Positions 20,590 to 31,728 of a stretch of 64,000 nucleotides of DNA are shown here, in pieces. The notes below the pieces were generated by a model that worked only from the letters and a program-made list of their open reading frames with translations, did not search any database and was not told the origin of the DNA. Every line of letters begins with the position of its first letter. Within the stretch, counting starts at the first letter, position 1. Source of the DNA: Clarkia xantiana subsp. parviflora. Taxonomy: Eukaryota > Streptophyta > Magnoliopsida > Myrtales > Onagraceae. Made by a program: the position numbers and the translations under genes. Location: positions 1,240,001 through 1,304,000 of the forward strand of contig JAPTYO010000018.1 of NCBI GenBank assembly GCA_036873135.1, given 5' to 3'.

Positions 20590-21429
20590 GCGCCTCAACC
20601 CTGCAACCTGGAAATATAACAGACAGTCACGACAACGTGCATACACGCAACAGTCTCTCATACAGACATCTAAGCAGTGTACGCTCCATATGGAACAACT
20701 ATGTACGTATAAGACTTGTTAGTCTTCTCACAACAAGTAACAAGCATCATGCAAGGGGGGCAACTCCTTCAACACATCGACCTTCTTGTCGACATCGAGC
20801 TCATACTCGCAACATACATGACAACAAGGGTGAAATATTTTCTAAGTGTTTTGCTCAAGATGACAGTCAGCATACTACAAGTTGTCAGCATGTTACTAAG
20901 TGTCAGCATACAACAAGCTGTCAGCATATTACCAAGTGTTAGCATACGACAAGGTGTTGACATAAAACCTATGTTTACATCAAGCATATGGATACAGCGT
21001 ACATAGCCAGGGATAGAGAAAAGATTCTAAGTGTGGGGGCAAGTGCGCACATACAAGTGCGTACATACGAGCACGCGACATATGACGAGATGTCGACCAT
21101 CAAGGAATATTTTCTAAGTGTTCCTCCATGTCAGCAGTCGACACATGACAAGAAGCCAGCTGTCAAGGATATTTTCTAAGTGTTCCACCATGTCAGCAAT
21201 CAACAACCGTCAACATACAACAAGTTGGCGGCAGTCAACGACAGTCGACAAAGATGAAATAACGACAATCATACAGTCCATAAGTCTCACGACGAGAATT
21301 AAAATGGAGCAAAATCAAGGCTTTCGCGCCCAATTGACAAACAGGCCACCCCTGAGGTCTGTGCCGAACCTAAATTGGACGCATATCCTATCTTAAATAG
21401 AGTCAAGCATGGGTTTTGAACCGCTACTT
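20590..21429 (+). other. Element B 3' non-coding module
   Basis: No gene. Matches D (33440-33770) and C (41890-42110): ACAACAAGTAACAAGCAT, TCAGCATA-type repeats, then two to three degenerate units related to the 66-bp arrays of C and D (GTCGAC...ATATTTTCTAAGTGTT). Confidence 0.8.
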
Positions 21430-21442
21430 GACTCGGGGCAAG
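21430..21442 (+). promoter_or_regulatory. Polypurine tract of element B
   Basis: GACTCGGGGCAAG directly before the 3' LTR. C and D have the same tract with one more G. Confidence 0.7.
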
Positions 21443-22099
21443 TGATGGATATCTGTCCAATTCGGATTGGTATTTGCGTTTCGGACCTCACAAACACGAC
21501 GAAACCCATAAACGGATTTTACCGCAGACACCCCGAGTCCAAAATGGTCAGGATGTGCGCAGCACCCGGACCGGGACTTTCGGATTGCCACAAGGCAACC
21601 CGGAGGTCCGGACTGTCAACTGGCACCGCGCGCTTACCCCTATTATTTTTACTAAGTATGAGAAGTCAGTGCGCACATAGCCAACCTCGATGTCGGTAAG
21701 CGTTTTCCTTTAAACCGGCATTGAACCGCATAAAACCGGGTACGGTTCTCGGGTTTCCTTTAAATAGGGACCTAGACCTCCCATTTGACAAGTTAACTCA
21801 AAACTCTCTCAGATTGGCTATTTGTTATATGACCTCTCTCTATATACTTTCTCTCTCTAGATTGTGACTTAAGCATCGGAGAGGGCTCAACCAGCACCAC
21901 CCCCCTCTCCATGCTAGTTATTGCCCGTTTTGTAGAACCCGACGTGTAGGAGACCGAGATTGGAGCCTAAGCCAAGTTCGGGGTTCGAGGATCGAGGTTC
22001 GTGGATCGGGAAGTGCTGACAGGAGACCGTAACTGCGTGCACATCCAACCCGTTCGCGAAGAGCAACCCGAGGTGTTCCAGGTGGAGCCGATCTCAACA
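21443..22099 (+). repeat. 3' LTR of element B
   Basis: 657 bp, TGATGGATAT...CTCAACA, followed by GTCTT target duplication. Confidence 0.93.
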
Positions 22100-22104
22100 G
22101 TCTT

Positions 22105-22968
22105 GATGGAAAGGACTCCTCAGTCATATAAAAACCGGCTAAGAACCATGGTGTTTCGAAAGAGAAATCTGGCTATGCAAAACGATCATTTGGTTTCGGG
22201 TTAATACGACATGATCAAAGTTTTTCAGATCGTCTACGATAACATACGACATTCCCATTTTTTATATAAAATAAGTTTAGGTTATGCTATTGACGCGCAC
22301 TTTATACTGGTCGTTCCATGTTCGACCATGGGGTCAGGCTCGGTTGTGTTAGACGGAATCTTCCGAGATTCTGAAGGACACAAAATCATTCACCTTGAGC
22401 GTGTGACTGATCCCGAGTGCTGAATAAAGCAGCACCCGAAGTACCCTTATCACTCGGAATTCATATCCAAGGTTGGGCTCAATGTCGCTCTAAGGCGTAC
22501 GAGCGTAGCGCTGAACAAAAAGGCCAAGTGACAACGTTTTGGGCACCGGTTGAGTTTGACTAAGGATATGAACGATGGGGATGGCAATGCACATTTGTCA
22601 TTCTCCGACTCTTGTATTCACTAGGTGGCCACCAACCGGAAATTAGTTGAAGGTTGTGAATACTTGTACGGATGTCTTGGCGAAGTATTCCTTTGTGGAA
22701 ACTAGGCAATTTGAGAATAACAGTTGACCAGGGGTACAGCGTGGCACAGAGAAGTACCGGGTTGATAACAAATAGGGAATCAACGTTCCGCGGACGCTAC
22801 CACACTCTTAACCGATGAGTAGCACGATGACCATTGTGGCTGCCGATCGCACGGCAAACCTCGTATAAACAATGCGGGAACTGGAGTGGATCATTGAATG
22901 GATATTGACGTGTTGGTCGACAACATATTAATAGAAACCCTCCCATTCCGACGAGTGGGAGTTGTTGG
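22105..22968 (+). mobile_element. Copia 3' internal region between elements B and C
   Basis: Non-coding tail of the Copia family. It aligns with 18163-18509, and in part with the inverted remnant at 46030-46450 (GGTGGCCAC next to a TTCACTAAGTG/TTCACTAGGTG word). It ends GAGTGGGAGTTGTTGG. GTTGG (22964-22968) is the target duplication of C, and the sequence continues at 44701. Confidence 0.75.
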
Positions 22969-23619
22969 TGTTAGATATCGGTCCAATTTAGGTTCGTATT
23001 TACATTTCGGGCCTCGCCAAAAACTCTAAAACCCGTAAAAGAACTCTTCCGCGGACACCCAAGTCTAAAAACGGTCCGGAATGCGCGCAGTACCCAGATC
23101 GGAGGACTTCCGGATTGCCCTAAGGCAATCCGGACCTCCGGATTACCGATATTCTCCGCGCCCGCGCTCTCATCCCGATTATTTTGCCAAGTGCGAGAAG
23201 TCGGTGCACGCATAGTCCACCTTGATGACAGTATACGTCTTCCTTCATAGCGACATCAAGTCGTTCAAAACTGGGCTTGATCCATAGGTTCCCTATAAAT
23301 AGGGGCCTAGGTCTCCCATTTTGGACAACTCCCTCATTTTTGGACATTGGATGCTCTGACTTCTCTCTAAAAGGCTTTCTCTCTTTAGAAGATTTTGACT
23401 TGAGCGTCGGAGAGGGCCCAACCAGCATCCCCCCCACTCCCACGCTGGTTACTGCCCCTTGTGCAGGACCCGGATTTCAAGAGATCAAAGCCGGGAAGTT
23501 GAAGACTAAGTTCGAGGATTGTGTTTCAGGGATTGCGGCGTACCCGTCCTTGTATACACATCTGGAGCCCGTTCGTGGAAAAGAAACCCGAGGCTACCCA
23601 AGTTGAAGCAGATTTAACA
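22969..23619 (+). repeat. 5' LTR of element C
   Basis: 651 bp, TGTTAGATAT...ATTTAACA, with CCTATAAATAGG. Compared with the 3' LTR it has a 28-bp tandem duplication near 23117-23144. Its pseudoknot stem 1 is weakened (CCCACTCCC). Confidence 0.93.
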
Positions 23620-23621
23620 TT

Positions 23622-23630
23622 TGGCGCCAT
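23622..23630 (+). promoter_or_regulatory. Primer binding site of element C
   Basis: TGGCGCCAT, one base off the tRNA-Asp complement, two bases after the LTR. Confidence 0.7.
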
Positions 23631-23670
23631 CTGAGTGATCCGAACAAAAAGCCGTGCCGTACCGCAAGCC

Positions 23671-25110
23671 ATGACAGGAAGACGACCAAAGAAGGCGGGT
23701 GCAAGCAAGATGAAACCAACGAGAATCCAACCAGGACCTTCTCATATTCCGAACGCAGAATCTACGGCTTCATCCATGCCCTCCACAAATGCCCCTCCAT
23801 CACAATATGGGCCGGAAGATCAAAAAAATGTGCCTGCGTAAGAGCAAAGGACGAGGATGAATTAGGAATTCCCATCGGGGATGCCAGCTGAGGAAGCACA
23901 GCAACAACCAAGGAATGAAACCAACATGCCTCCAGTCTCACCGGCAATGATGGTGGCACTTGAAGAACTCCTTGCTCTCAGGGAGATTTTAAGGAGTCAG
24001 GGATATACTGCACCTCCGCCACCACCCCCGCATGCTAACGAACAAGCTGCACCAGCTAGGGAGGCGTCCCATGATGCAAACCATCAAAAGCCGCAACATC
24101 CAGAGGGAGTAGGAGACTCTGAAGATACCTACCGACAGGCCAGGAAGGAGCCAGCACGTTCATACACCCCAAGTGTTGGCGTGAAGCAACAACAATGAGT
24201 AAGATGGAAGCAACCTCCTGTGAGCAATTCACAACACCTACACAAGGAAGATAGCTTTAAGACAGCAAGCCATGCTGACACATGCAATGATGGGTGGAGG
24301 AAGCCCGCATACGAAAATGACATCCCAATCACGGGACTTACGGCTAAGGCCTTAGTAGAAATGATTGAGAGAAAGATGAAGCAGTCGAAGATGAAAGGAA
24401 TGCATGCCCTTGAAGAGAATGCATCACACCCATTCTCTGATGAACTAGTACACAGTCACGTTCCAGATGCCCTGTACAGAATCGGTGGAGAAAAATATAG
24501 AGGAAAAGGAGATCCAATCGAGCATGTGCAACAACATGAAGCTTCTCTGCTGGGACGAACTGACAACCCGCATCAAGTTGCCATGACATTTGCTAATACT
24601 CTCGTTGAAACTGCCGCACATTGGTTCTTTTCGCTACCATGTGGAAGCGTTATGTCATGGGCATACCTACAGGCAAAGTTCATTCAAAGATACATGGGAG
24701 AGCGCACACTCCTTAAAGGGCCAAATGCGTTGAATGAGGTGACAAAATAAAACGACGAGTCGTTAGTAGATTATTACATCCGCTTCAACCAAAACATTTC
24801 AGACATTCAGGGAAACATCACCGAAGGAGAAATCGTGCGCGCCTTCATTGCAAATTTAGGCCGAAGAGGATATGCCATGGCTGAAAAGATGTCAAAGCGC
24901 CCAGGTGAGACACTTGAAGAATTGGCGGCAAGGGTAAAGAATTATTGGATCTGGACAGATTCAGAGAACATCATAAGGCGAAAGTTAGTGCAGCTCGCGT
25001 TAAGGAGAAGCAAGCAAAACCCCAACAAGGCCCGCAACAAGCAAGGCAATTCCATCCCCATAAGAGGCCATATCAGCCAGAATTCCAAAGACCAAAAGAA
25101 GTGAACTTGG
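23671..25110 (+). pseudogene. Gag of element C, first part
   Basis: Starts MTGRRPKKAG. After early frame breaks it reads MMVALEELLALREILRSQGY, then a good Gag domain at about 24340-24940: SHPFSDELVHSHVPDALYRI, GDPIEHVQQHEASLLGR, TAAHWFFSLPCGS, AKFIQRYMGERTLL, GEIVRAFIANLGRRGY and ETLEELAARVK. There is an internal stop at 24748 and a frameshift near 24940. The capsid protein would be non-functional. It is interrupted at 25110 by the solo LTR of family A and resumes at 25809. Confidence 0.88.
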
Positions 25111-25808
25111 TGATGGGTTCGACTACAGCCGTCAGGCCCTTTAACGGCGAGGAAACGGCAAACAGGCCCACCAGGCCCAAAATGAAGGTCAAGATGACCT
25201 AGGAGAAGGGTCCCGACGAAGGGAGTTCCGACGAAGCAAGGTCCCGACAGAGTCGGTCCCGACGGTTGAGCTAGAAGTTCCCGATGAGAAGCCTTTAAGT
25301 AGGCCCCGATAATGAATCCCTGAGAATGATTGGCCCTGTCACGATGACGAGGGGCCCCGAGCGGTGACACAACGAGACAACTCTGGAGTCCCCGACGGGA
25401 GTCGGGACTCGTTATCAGAGGATAAGGCCAAGATATGCGGGGCGTGGCCGAGATACGCGGAACATGGTTAAGATACACGGAGCGTGGCCGAGATACGCGG
25501 GGCATGGCTGAGATACGCGAGATCACGTCCGAGATATGCGGGATACGGGCTAACCACCCCTAACGGTTCACCAGGTACCTGAGGCATCTCTTTGCCTATA
25601 AAAGGGCAGGAGATCACCTCAGAAAGACTTACGTTGAGTTGAATACACTCTGAGATTATTTTCTTGCCAGTCATACGAAATACTCATTTAAGCATCGGAG
25701 AGGGATTCTGGGTCACCGCCCGGTCTATCCCCCCTTGCAGGATTGCGTGGAGCAAAGGAGCTAGGATTGCCGTCAAAGTCCGTACCGGAGTTCCACCGTG
25801 ATCCAACA
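25111..25808 (+). repeat. Solo LTR of family A inside gag of element C
   Basis: 698 bp, TGATGGGTTC...GATCCAACA, with perfect duplication CTTGG (25106-25110, 25809-25813). There is no internal sequence, so it is a product of LTR-LTR recombination. It keeps an intact TATAAAAG (25597-25604), unlike the two LTRs of element A. The pseudoknot stem 1 is weakened by a T-to-C change (CCCCCCTT). Confidence 0.96.
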
Positions 25809-26218
25809 CTTGGCAGAATGCGTTCCTTTGAATGCACCACTTTCCGTAATCCTGAAGAAGATGAAGGAGGATAACATGTGGAGGGAGCCAGCAAACTTCC
25901 GAAAAGGGCCACTGGGAAAGCATGAAGATAAATGGTGTGAAAACCATAAAGTCTACGGCCATGAAACGAACAGCTGTGTCAGATTGCGATTCCGCATAAA
26001 CAACTTCATCTTTAAAGGAGAGCTCAAGCAATATGTAGATCAAGGCGACAAGCGCCAAAAGAATAACCATGCAGAGCCATCCGGAAAGGGGAACAAGGGA
26101 AAGGAGAAGATGAATGAGAACCCACCACCGCCTAAGCGTGGTGTCATCAACGTAATCCATGGTGGGCCAGCGGCACGAGGTAGCGTTTATAATGCCCGAG
26201 ATGTCTATGCCTCGAAGC
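25809..26218 (+). pseudogene. Gag C-terminus of element C with zinc knuckle
   Basis: Continues the gag frame after the solo LTR: LNAPLSVILKKMKEDNMW, then the knuckle-like WCENHKVYGHETNSC, a basic stretch, and VINVIHGGPAARG leading into protease. It is cut by element D at YASK and resumes at 36377. Confidence 0.88.
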
Positions 26219-27042
26219 TGATGGATATATGTCCAATTCGAGTTCGTATTTATATCCCGGGCCTTGTAAACACGTCAAAATTACATCACGGCTTGAAAAA
26301 CGTCTCCCAAGGGTCAAAACGGTCCGGAAGCGCGTTACGCGCGTCTGGGTTGCACGGCAAGCCAGACCTCGCCGAATTGCCCAAATTCGACGAGGTCCGG
26401 ATTGCATTACGGGTATTGCGCGGTTACCGTTTACGCGATTACCGTTACGTGTAGAGAAGTCAAGTTCGCGTATTGCCAATATTGATGACGGTTACCGCTT
26501 GCTTTTGAACCGTCATCAAACCGCTTAACAACCGGGTCCGGTCCCAAGGAAGCCTATAAATAGGAGGCCTTGGCCACCCATTTTCACACATCCTCTCATT
26601 TGCCCAACTTTGGTATTTTGAGCTCTGACTTCTCTCTAGAAATACTTTCTCTCTCTAAGATTACCTTTTTAGCCCTATAGTGACTTAGGCATCGGAGAGG
26701 GCTCCACTAGCACCACCCCCCCCCCCCCCCCTCTCCGTGCTACTACTGGTCCTTCGTGCAGGAATCAGCGCCCCGGACGCTCAGACTTGTGCACAGACTG
26801 CCATCCGCTTTTCCGAGACACATCCGCTTTCCTGAGACTCAACCATTTCCCGAGACTCAGACGCCTCCTGGGACACAACCGTCTTTTGAGACACAGGCTT
26901 TTCCGAGACTCACTGACAAAACCGAACACTCGTCATCGACACAAGGCGAAAACCTCTTTCAGACGAAGGGTGACATCCCAGAAACCCGCTCAACCACTCA
27001 GACAGACGCGTCCACACGACCTAGTTCATCCAGGACGCAACA
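26219..27042 (+). repeat. 5' LTR of element D
   Basis: 824 bp, TGATGGATAT...GACGCAACA, with CCTATAAATAGG and a long C run (about 26715-26731). It has a potential pseudoknot starting at 26694, with one mismatch in stem 2. Confidence 0.93.
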
Positions 27043-27043
27043 T

Positions 27044-27052
27044 TGGCGCCGT
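27044..27052 (+). promoter_or_regulatory. Primer binding site of element D
   Basis: TGGCGCCGT complementary to the tRNA-Asp 3' end, one base after the LTR. Confidence 0.75.
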
Positions 27053-27090
27053 CTGCGTGATTCGAACAAAAAGCTACCATACCGCAAAGA

Positions 27091-28926
27091 CATGACGAGT
27101 GATCGCAACCCTCCCGAAGAGGTTAACGCGAGAAACATAAGGAAAAGGCCTGGACGTCCTAAGAAGTCTCCGGCAAACAAAAGAGCAGGAGGTCAGAGGC
27201 CAGCTGGAAGCCAGTCGGTACCTTCCCACATACCGAGAGCTACTTCCGTAGCTTCATCCATGCCAACCAAGGATGTGCCCAATGCACAGTACAACCACCA
27301 AGAGCCAAGGGACGAGCATCGCTCACCCCCCACCTGGTTTCGAGCCAGAGAAGCATGATGATGATGAATCTCAGACAGAAATGCCGCAAGGCGAACAACA
27401 AACGGGAGCAAACCCGATGCCTACCGTTACTCCAGAAATGATGGCTGCACTGGAAGAGTTACTCGCATTCCGCGAGTCACTAAAAAATCAAGGATATGCG
27501 GCTCAACCACCTCCAACCGCTCAGGAGCACGCTGCGCCGACAAGAGAAATGTCGCAAGACACTACCAGCCAAGGCGATCCTTTTCAGGGCAGAAAACCAA
27601 CATGCAAGATATGAAGCTGCACGTTCATACACTCCTTCCCAAGGAGCCCGTCATTGGAGGAATGAAAGGCAACCCCCATACCACCGCCCACAGCAACCAA
27701 CGAGGGATGATCCCTTCCAGACCACAAGCAGAGATCAATCTGACATCTACCATACCAATGGTAGGCAAAATCCTTCAACAGGTTATGCTGAACCTGTAAA
27801 AGGGTTTACTGCCGAGATGTTTGAAGAAATTGTGGAGAAGATGATGAAAGAAGCAAAGATGAAGGGTATGCACGCACTTGAAGAAAGGGCGTCACATCCG
27901 TTCGCGGACCACCTTGTGAACAGTCGCGTCCCAGACGCACTGTACCGGATTGGAGGAGATCTCTATCGTGGAAAAGGAGATCCAGTGGAACACGTGCAGA
28001 AGCAAGAGGCCTCTCTGCTAGGCAGAACGAAGAACCCACACCACTTTGCAATGAAGTTTTCAAAAACTCTTGTCGGGACCGCAGCACACTGGTTCTTCTC
28101 GCTGCCATGCGGAAGCATCACCTCATGGGCGAATCTGAAGGCTAAATTCATTCAACGATACATGGGCGAACGCACATTGCTAAAAGGAACAAATGCTTTG
28201 GACGACGTCCAACGGCAAAATGAAGAATCTCTCGCTGAGTATTACATTCGCATCAACCAGAACATCTCGGATATTTAGGGAAACCTGACAGAAGGAGAGA
28301 TAGTGCGAGCATTCATCCGAAACCTCGGACGAAGAGGCTATGCCCTAGCAGAAAAGATGGCAAAGCGCCCGGCTGAAACTCTAGAAGAATTAGCCGCAAG
28401 AGTTAAAGAGTACGTGGACCTCGAACGGTTCAGAAGCCAGAACAAGGCAAAAGTCTCTGCGGCAAAGGAAAAAGAAAACCCAAAGCAGAATCAAGCAAAA
28501 CCGCCCTCAAGCGGTCAGCAAGGAAGAAATTGGCAGCCTCAGCCGAAAAGGCCTTTTCAAGGAGATTTCCAAAAGCCAAAAGAAGTAAACCTCGCCGACT
28601 GCATCCCTTTGAATGCCCCGTTGTCCGTGATATTGAGAGAGATGAAGGATGCGAACATGTGGAAAGAGCCGAACAATTTCAGAAAAGGCCCGTTAGGGAA
28701 AGACAAAGACAAATGGTGTGAAAACCACGAGGTCTTCGGCCATGAGACGGACAGCTGTGTCAGCCTACGTTTCCGCATTAACAACTTCGTCCTCAAGGGC
28801 GAATTGAAGCAATTCGTCGATCAAGGCGACAACTCCCCAAAGAAGGCTCAAGCAGAGTCATCAAAAAGAGGAAATAAAGGCAAAGAGAAGGTCAATGACA
28901 ACCCTCGCCAACCAAGCGAGGTGTAA
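27091..28926 (+). pseudogene. Gag of element D
   Basis: Homologous to the gag of C along its length. The N-terminal part is frame-broken (about 27345 and 27605). The Gag domain follows at about 27800-28400 (ALEERASHPFADHLVNSRVP, GDPVEHVQKQEASLLGR, AAHWFFSLPCGSITSW, AKFIQRYMGERTLLKG), with an in-frame TAG at 28276-28278, then GEIVRAFIRNLGRRGY and ETLEELAARVKEY. The C-terminus has the knuckle-like WCENHEVFGHETDSC and a basic tail. A frameshift at about 28915 separates it from protease. It would package RNA if intact, but is now broken in at least four places. Confidence 0.88.
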
Positions 28927-29540
28927 TCAACGTCATCCACGGAGGACCTGCCGCCGGAGGACAAGTATCTACTGCTCGGGATATTTATGCATCCCAAGCA
29001 GCAACATTGCCGAAATACGGAAAGCGCAAGCAACCGGAGCAAGAAGACGTGGTCATCCAATTTTCCAGGGAAGACTTAAAGCATATCGTTTACCCTCACG
29101 GTGACGCTTTAGTCGTAACCATGGACATCGATGGATATGATGTGAAAAGAATCCTCGTCGATGGTGGAAAGCTCCGCTGACATTCTACATGTCAAAGTCC
29201 TAGAGCAACTGGGAAGATCAGTCAAAGACTTGACTCCGGGAACCTTCTCGCTAGTCAGCTTTTCCAGAGCAGCTACACACCCCCTGGGAACAATCACGCT
29301 TCCTGTCATCCTTGGTCAAGGGTGGAAAGCATTGCACGTCAACGTCACTTTCGTCATTGTGGAATCTATTGGGGCCTATAATGGAATTTTAGGACGAACA
29401 ACGATCAACCCTTACGTGATCGTGCCCTCTACTGTCCACCAAAAGATGAAGTTCCCTACGGACCATGGGATCGGGGAAGTACTGGGCGGCCAGATAACCG
29501 CAAGACGTTGTTACGTCAACGCCCTAAGAGCAAAGCACCA
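28921..29540 (+). pseudogene. Protease of element D
   Basis: VINVIHGGPAAGG leads into the aspartic protease fold: HIVYPHGDALVVTMDIDGYD, then the active-site region VDGG. One extra A near 29166 shifts the frame inside the active site (expected DGGSSADIL). Downstream frame: ADILHVKVLEQLGRSV, a GWKALHVNVTFVIV block, AYNGILGRTTINPY and STVHQKMKFPTDHG. It is homologous to the proteases of C and A. Confidence 0.87.
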
Positions 29541-30237
29541 TTTCCATGTGGCGATGATAAATTCTTTCAAGAAGCAGAAAGTCGTTGATGATGGAAGGCA
29601 GGAACAAGCTGTTACAGTTTGGAAGCCACAAGAGTACATCCAGTATTCGTCATGGAACCAGATATGGCTCGTCAAGCAGGGTGAAAATGAGCCAATCATG
29701 AACTACTTCATCAGATTCGCTGCCAACGCCTCTTTGGCAAAAGCAACAAGAGAGGAAGTGATAAGCGTGTTCTATGCAAACATGAACGCCAGATCCTTCC
29801 TTCTCTTCGGAAGAACTCATGGATGGCGAACAACCAAAACCATGGCAGATCTAAAAGACAAGCTCGAGACAGCAGACTTGTGCGAACAAGATCTAAGGTG
29901 GGGTACACCCCTCATTTGGGACAAAGAAGTTCAAGCTGAAATGAACAAACAGGAGGGCGCAATCATCAACATCGACAACATCTTCACACCGCTAAACACG
30001 GTTGCTGAAGACATTTACGTCAACCTACTCGAAAACAAGCTCCCGAGTCCACTTGTTCCGAAGACAGCTTTCTTGGGCAACAACGTTAAGGAATGGTGCA
30101 AGTACCACAAAACCTAGGGGCACAACACAAACATGTGTCTACCACTGAGATGGGAGATTGAAGAATGCATCGCGCTGGGCGCATTAAGGCGATTTGTTGC
30201 AACCGACTCTACGACATCATCGTCAAACCAACCATAA
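29541..30237 (+). CDS. Second Gag-like domain of element D (downstream of protease)
   Basis: Where RT should begin there is instead a Gag-like domain: NEPIMNYFIRFAANASLAKA, VISVFYANMNARSFLLFGR, WRTTKTMADLKDKLETA and a DLRWGTPL block. A spacer follows (NIFTPLNTVAEDIYVNLLEN), then the knuckle-like WCKYHKT-stop-GHNTNMC with LRWEIEECIALGAL. This parallels the first Gag (GEIVRAFI.NLGRRGY, TLEELAARV, WCENH...GHETDSC.SLRFRINNF). One TAG (30115-30117) interrupts the knuckle, and the frame ends at TAA 30235-30237. The homologous domain sits in the same place in C. Role unknown; it could supplement or modify Gag in particles made by a partner element. Confidence 0.75.
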
Positions 30238-31450
30238 AAGAGACGGGAGAAATAACTATCTTTCTGATTACTTTGCGCATTCTATTCTAAGTGTTTCTAG
30301 TATCATCGCATCTAGTTCCTTTACATGTTTTAAGAAGGAAAAATCAGTTGACGCCTTCTTGGAAAAACAATGTAAATACACGCAAGTATCTAATGAAGTC
30401 AATCTACATTTGTAGGTACATATCTATGTCTTGCATGCTATTTTGGATTAAACGCGAAGTAACAAAACTACGCACTTATTATTTACATCAACAATCCAAG
30501 ATATTATGCCATGTGCAAGCCAAAAATCTATTACGCGTTATGACAACGTTTATCATCAACAACAACTTACTCATATTGACGACTATATCAAAAGGTGTCA
30601 TCATGGAATCAACAACTTGGTATTAAGCCCAAGATATTTTCAAAGTCAGCATGCTGCAACCACATATAGCGGATAATACTTGGAGAAGCTACGCTCCCAA
30701 TATATACACACCTATCATGATCAGCACCTATCGCGTCCGCACTCAGGGAAGTTTCCTACACAAACAAGGAATCCTCGTATCAGATTCCTTTACTTTATTT
30801 ATTATATGCATGACTAAGAAGAAAATTTCATGACTCCATACTTTTGCAAACTTATAAAAATTTCGATTACCTGACAAAAGCAACTCTGTTCGTAGGTACA
30901 TGCTACACTACAATTACTACATGAGAATTACGCCAAGTAGTAACTTATGCACAAAAATCTACTTCAACAATACAAGCTAAGCATTATGTTCAAGGAGGGA
31001 TTTATGGTATACAATGCCAACAAATCTATTATCTACACCAACAGGGAGTTTATTTCTCCATTCATAACATTGGCGTCTATCTCAAGAAGGTGCCGGCAAC
31101 ACAAAGCCATCACGCTATGTGCACAGTCAACTTATATGTCGCAATGACAACCTGCGGATTATCCATCAAAATGACGACTATACCAAAGGCGTCAGCTACA
31201 AGCAATATCTTGGATTAACACCAAAGATTTACTATCAAAAGTAGCATGTTGAGGTATCCTCTTTGTAAAGACAAACCCCATGTTTACTTCTAAAAAATGA
31301 CATGCTGTGACATCTCTTGTTAGAGGAAAATCCTCATGTTCATAGCCATTCCCTGGATTCAGAACAGGATGGGCAAATACAATACGGGACTGATCACCCC
31401 ACAAGTGGCGGAAGTTCTCCTGTTAGACAACGACCCCACGCTACAACAAG
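30238..31450 (+). other. Element D 3' region, first part
   Basis: No gene. AT-rich with blocks shared with 16740-17560 (Bprime) and 37600-38800 (C), for example a TGTGCACAGTCAACTTATATG word and a CATCTCTACATTAT-like block. Confidence 0.7.
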
Positions 31451-31453
31451 TGT

Positions 31454-31728
31454 GAATTCCTTTTTAAAAGGGTTCACTCTATACGGCGAACGTCCTCTTG
31501 TTAGATGACAATCCCGTACTATGAATTCCTTTTTAAAGGGTTCACTCTATACGGCGAACGTCCTCTTGTTAGATGACAATCCCGTAATATGAATTCCTTT
31601 TTAAAGGGTTCACTCTATACGGCGAACGTCCTCTTGTTAGATGACAATCCCGTAGTATGAATTCCTTTTTAAAGGGTTCACTCTTTACGGCAAAAGTCCT
31701 CTTGTTAGATGACAATTCCGTACTACAA
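31454..31728 (+). repeat. 68-bp tandem repeat in element D
   Basis: Four copies of a 68-69 bp unit starting GAATTCCTTTTTAAA and containing CCTCTTGTTAGATGACAA. Single copies of the latter word occur in Bprime (17508) and earlier in D (31420). Confidence 0.92.

Larger units (their letters stand above)
19118..22099 (+). mobile_element. Complete non-autonomous LTR element B
   Basis: 3.0 kb element with LTRs at 19118-19828 and 21443-22099 and perfect target duplication GTCTT (19113-19117, 22100-22104). The internal 1.6 kb has a primer site, a scrambled gag/protease remnant, a 12-bp array, a 3' module shared with C and D, and the polypurine tract. It encodes no enzymes. Confidence 0.94.
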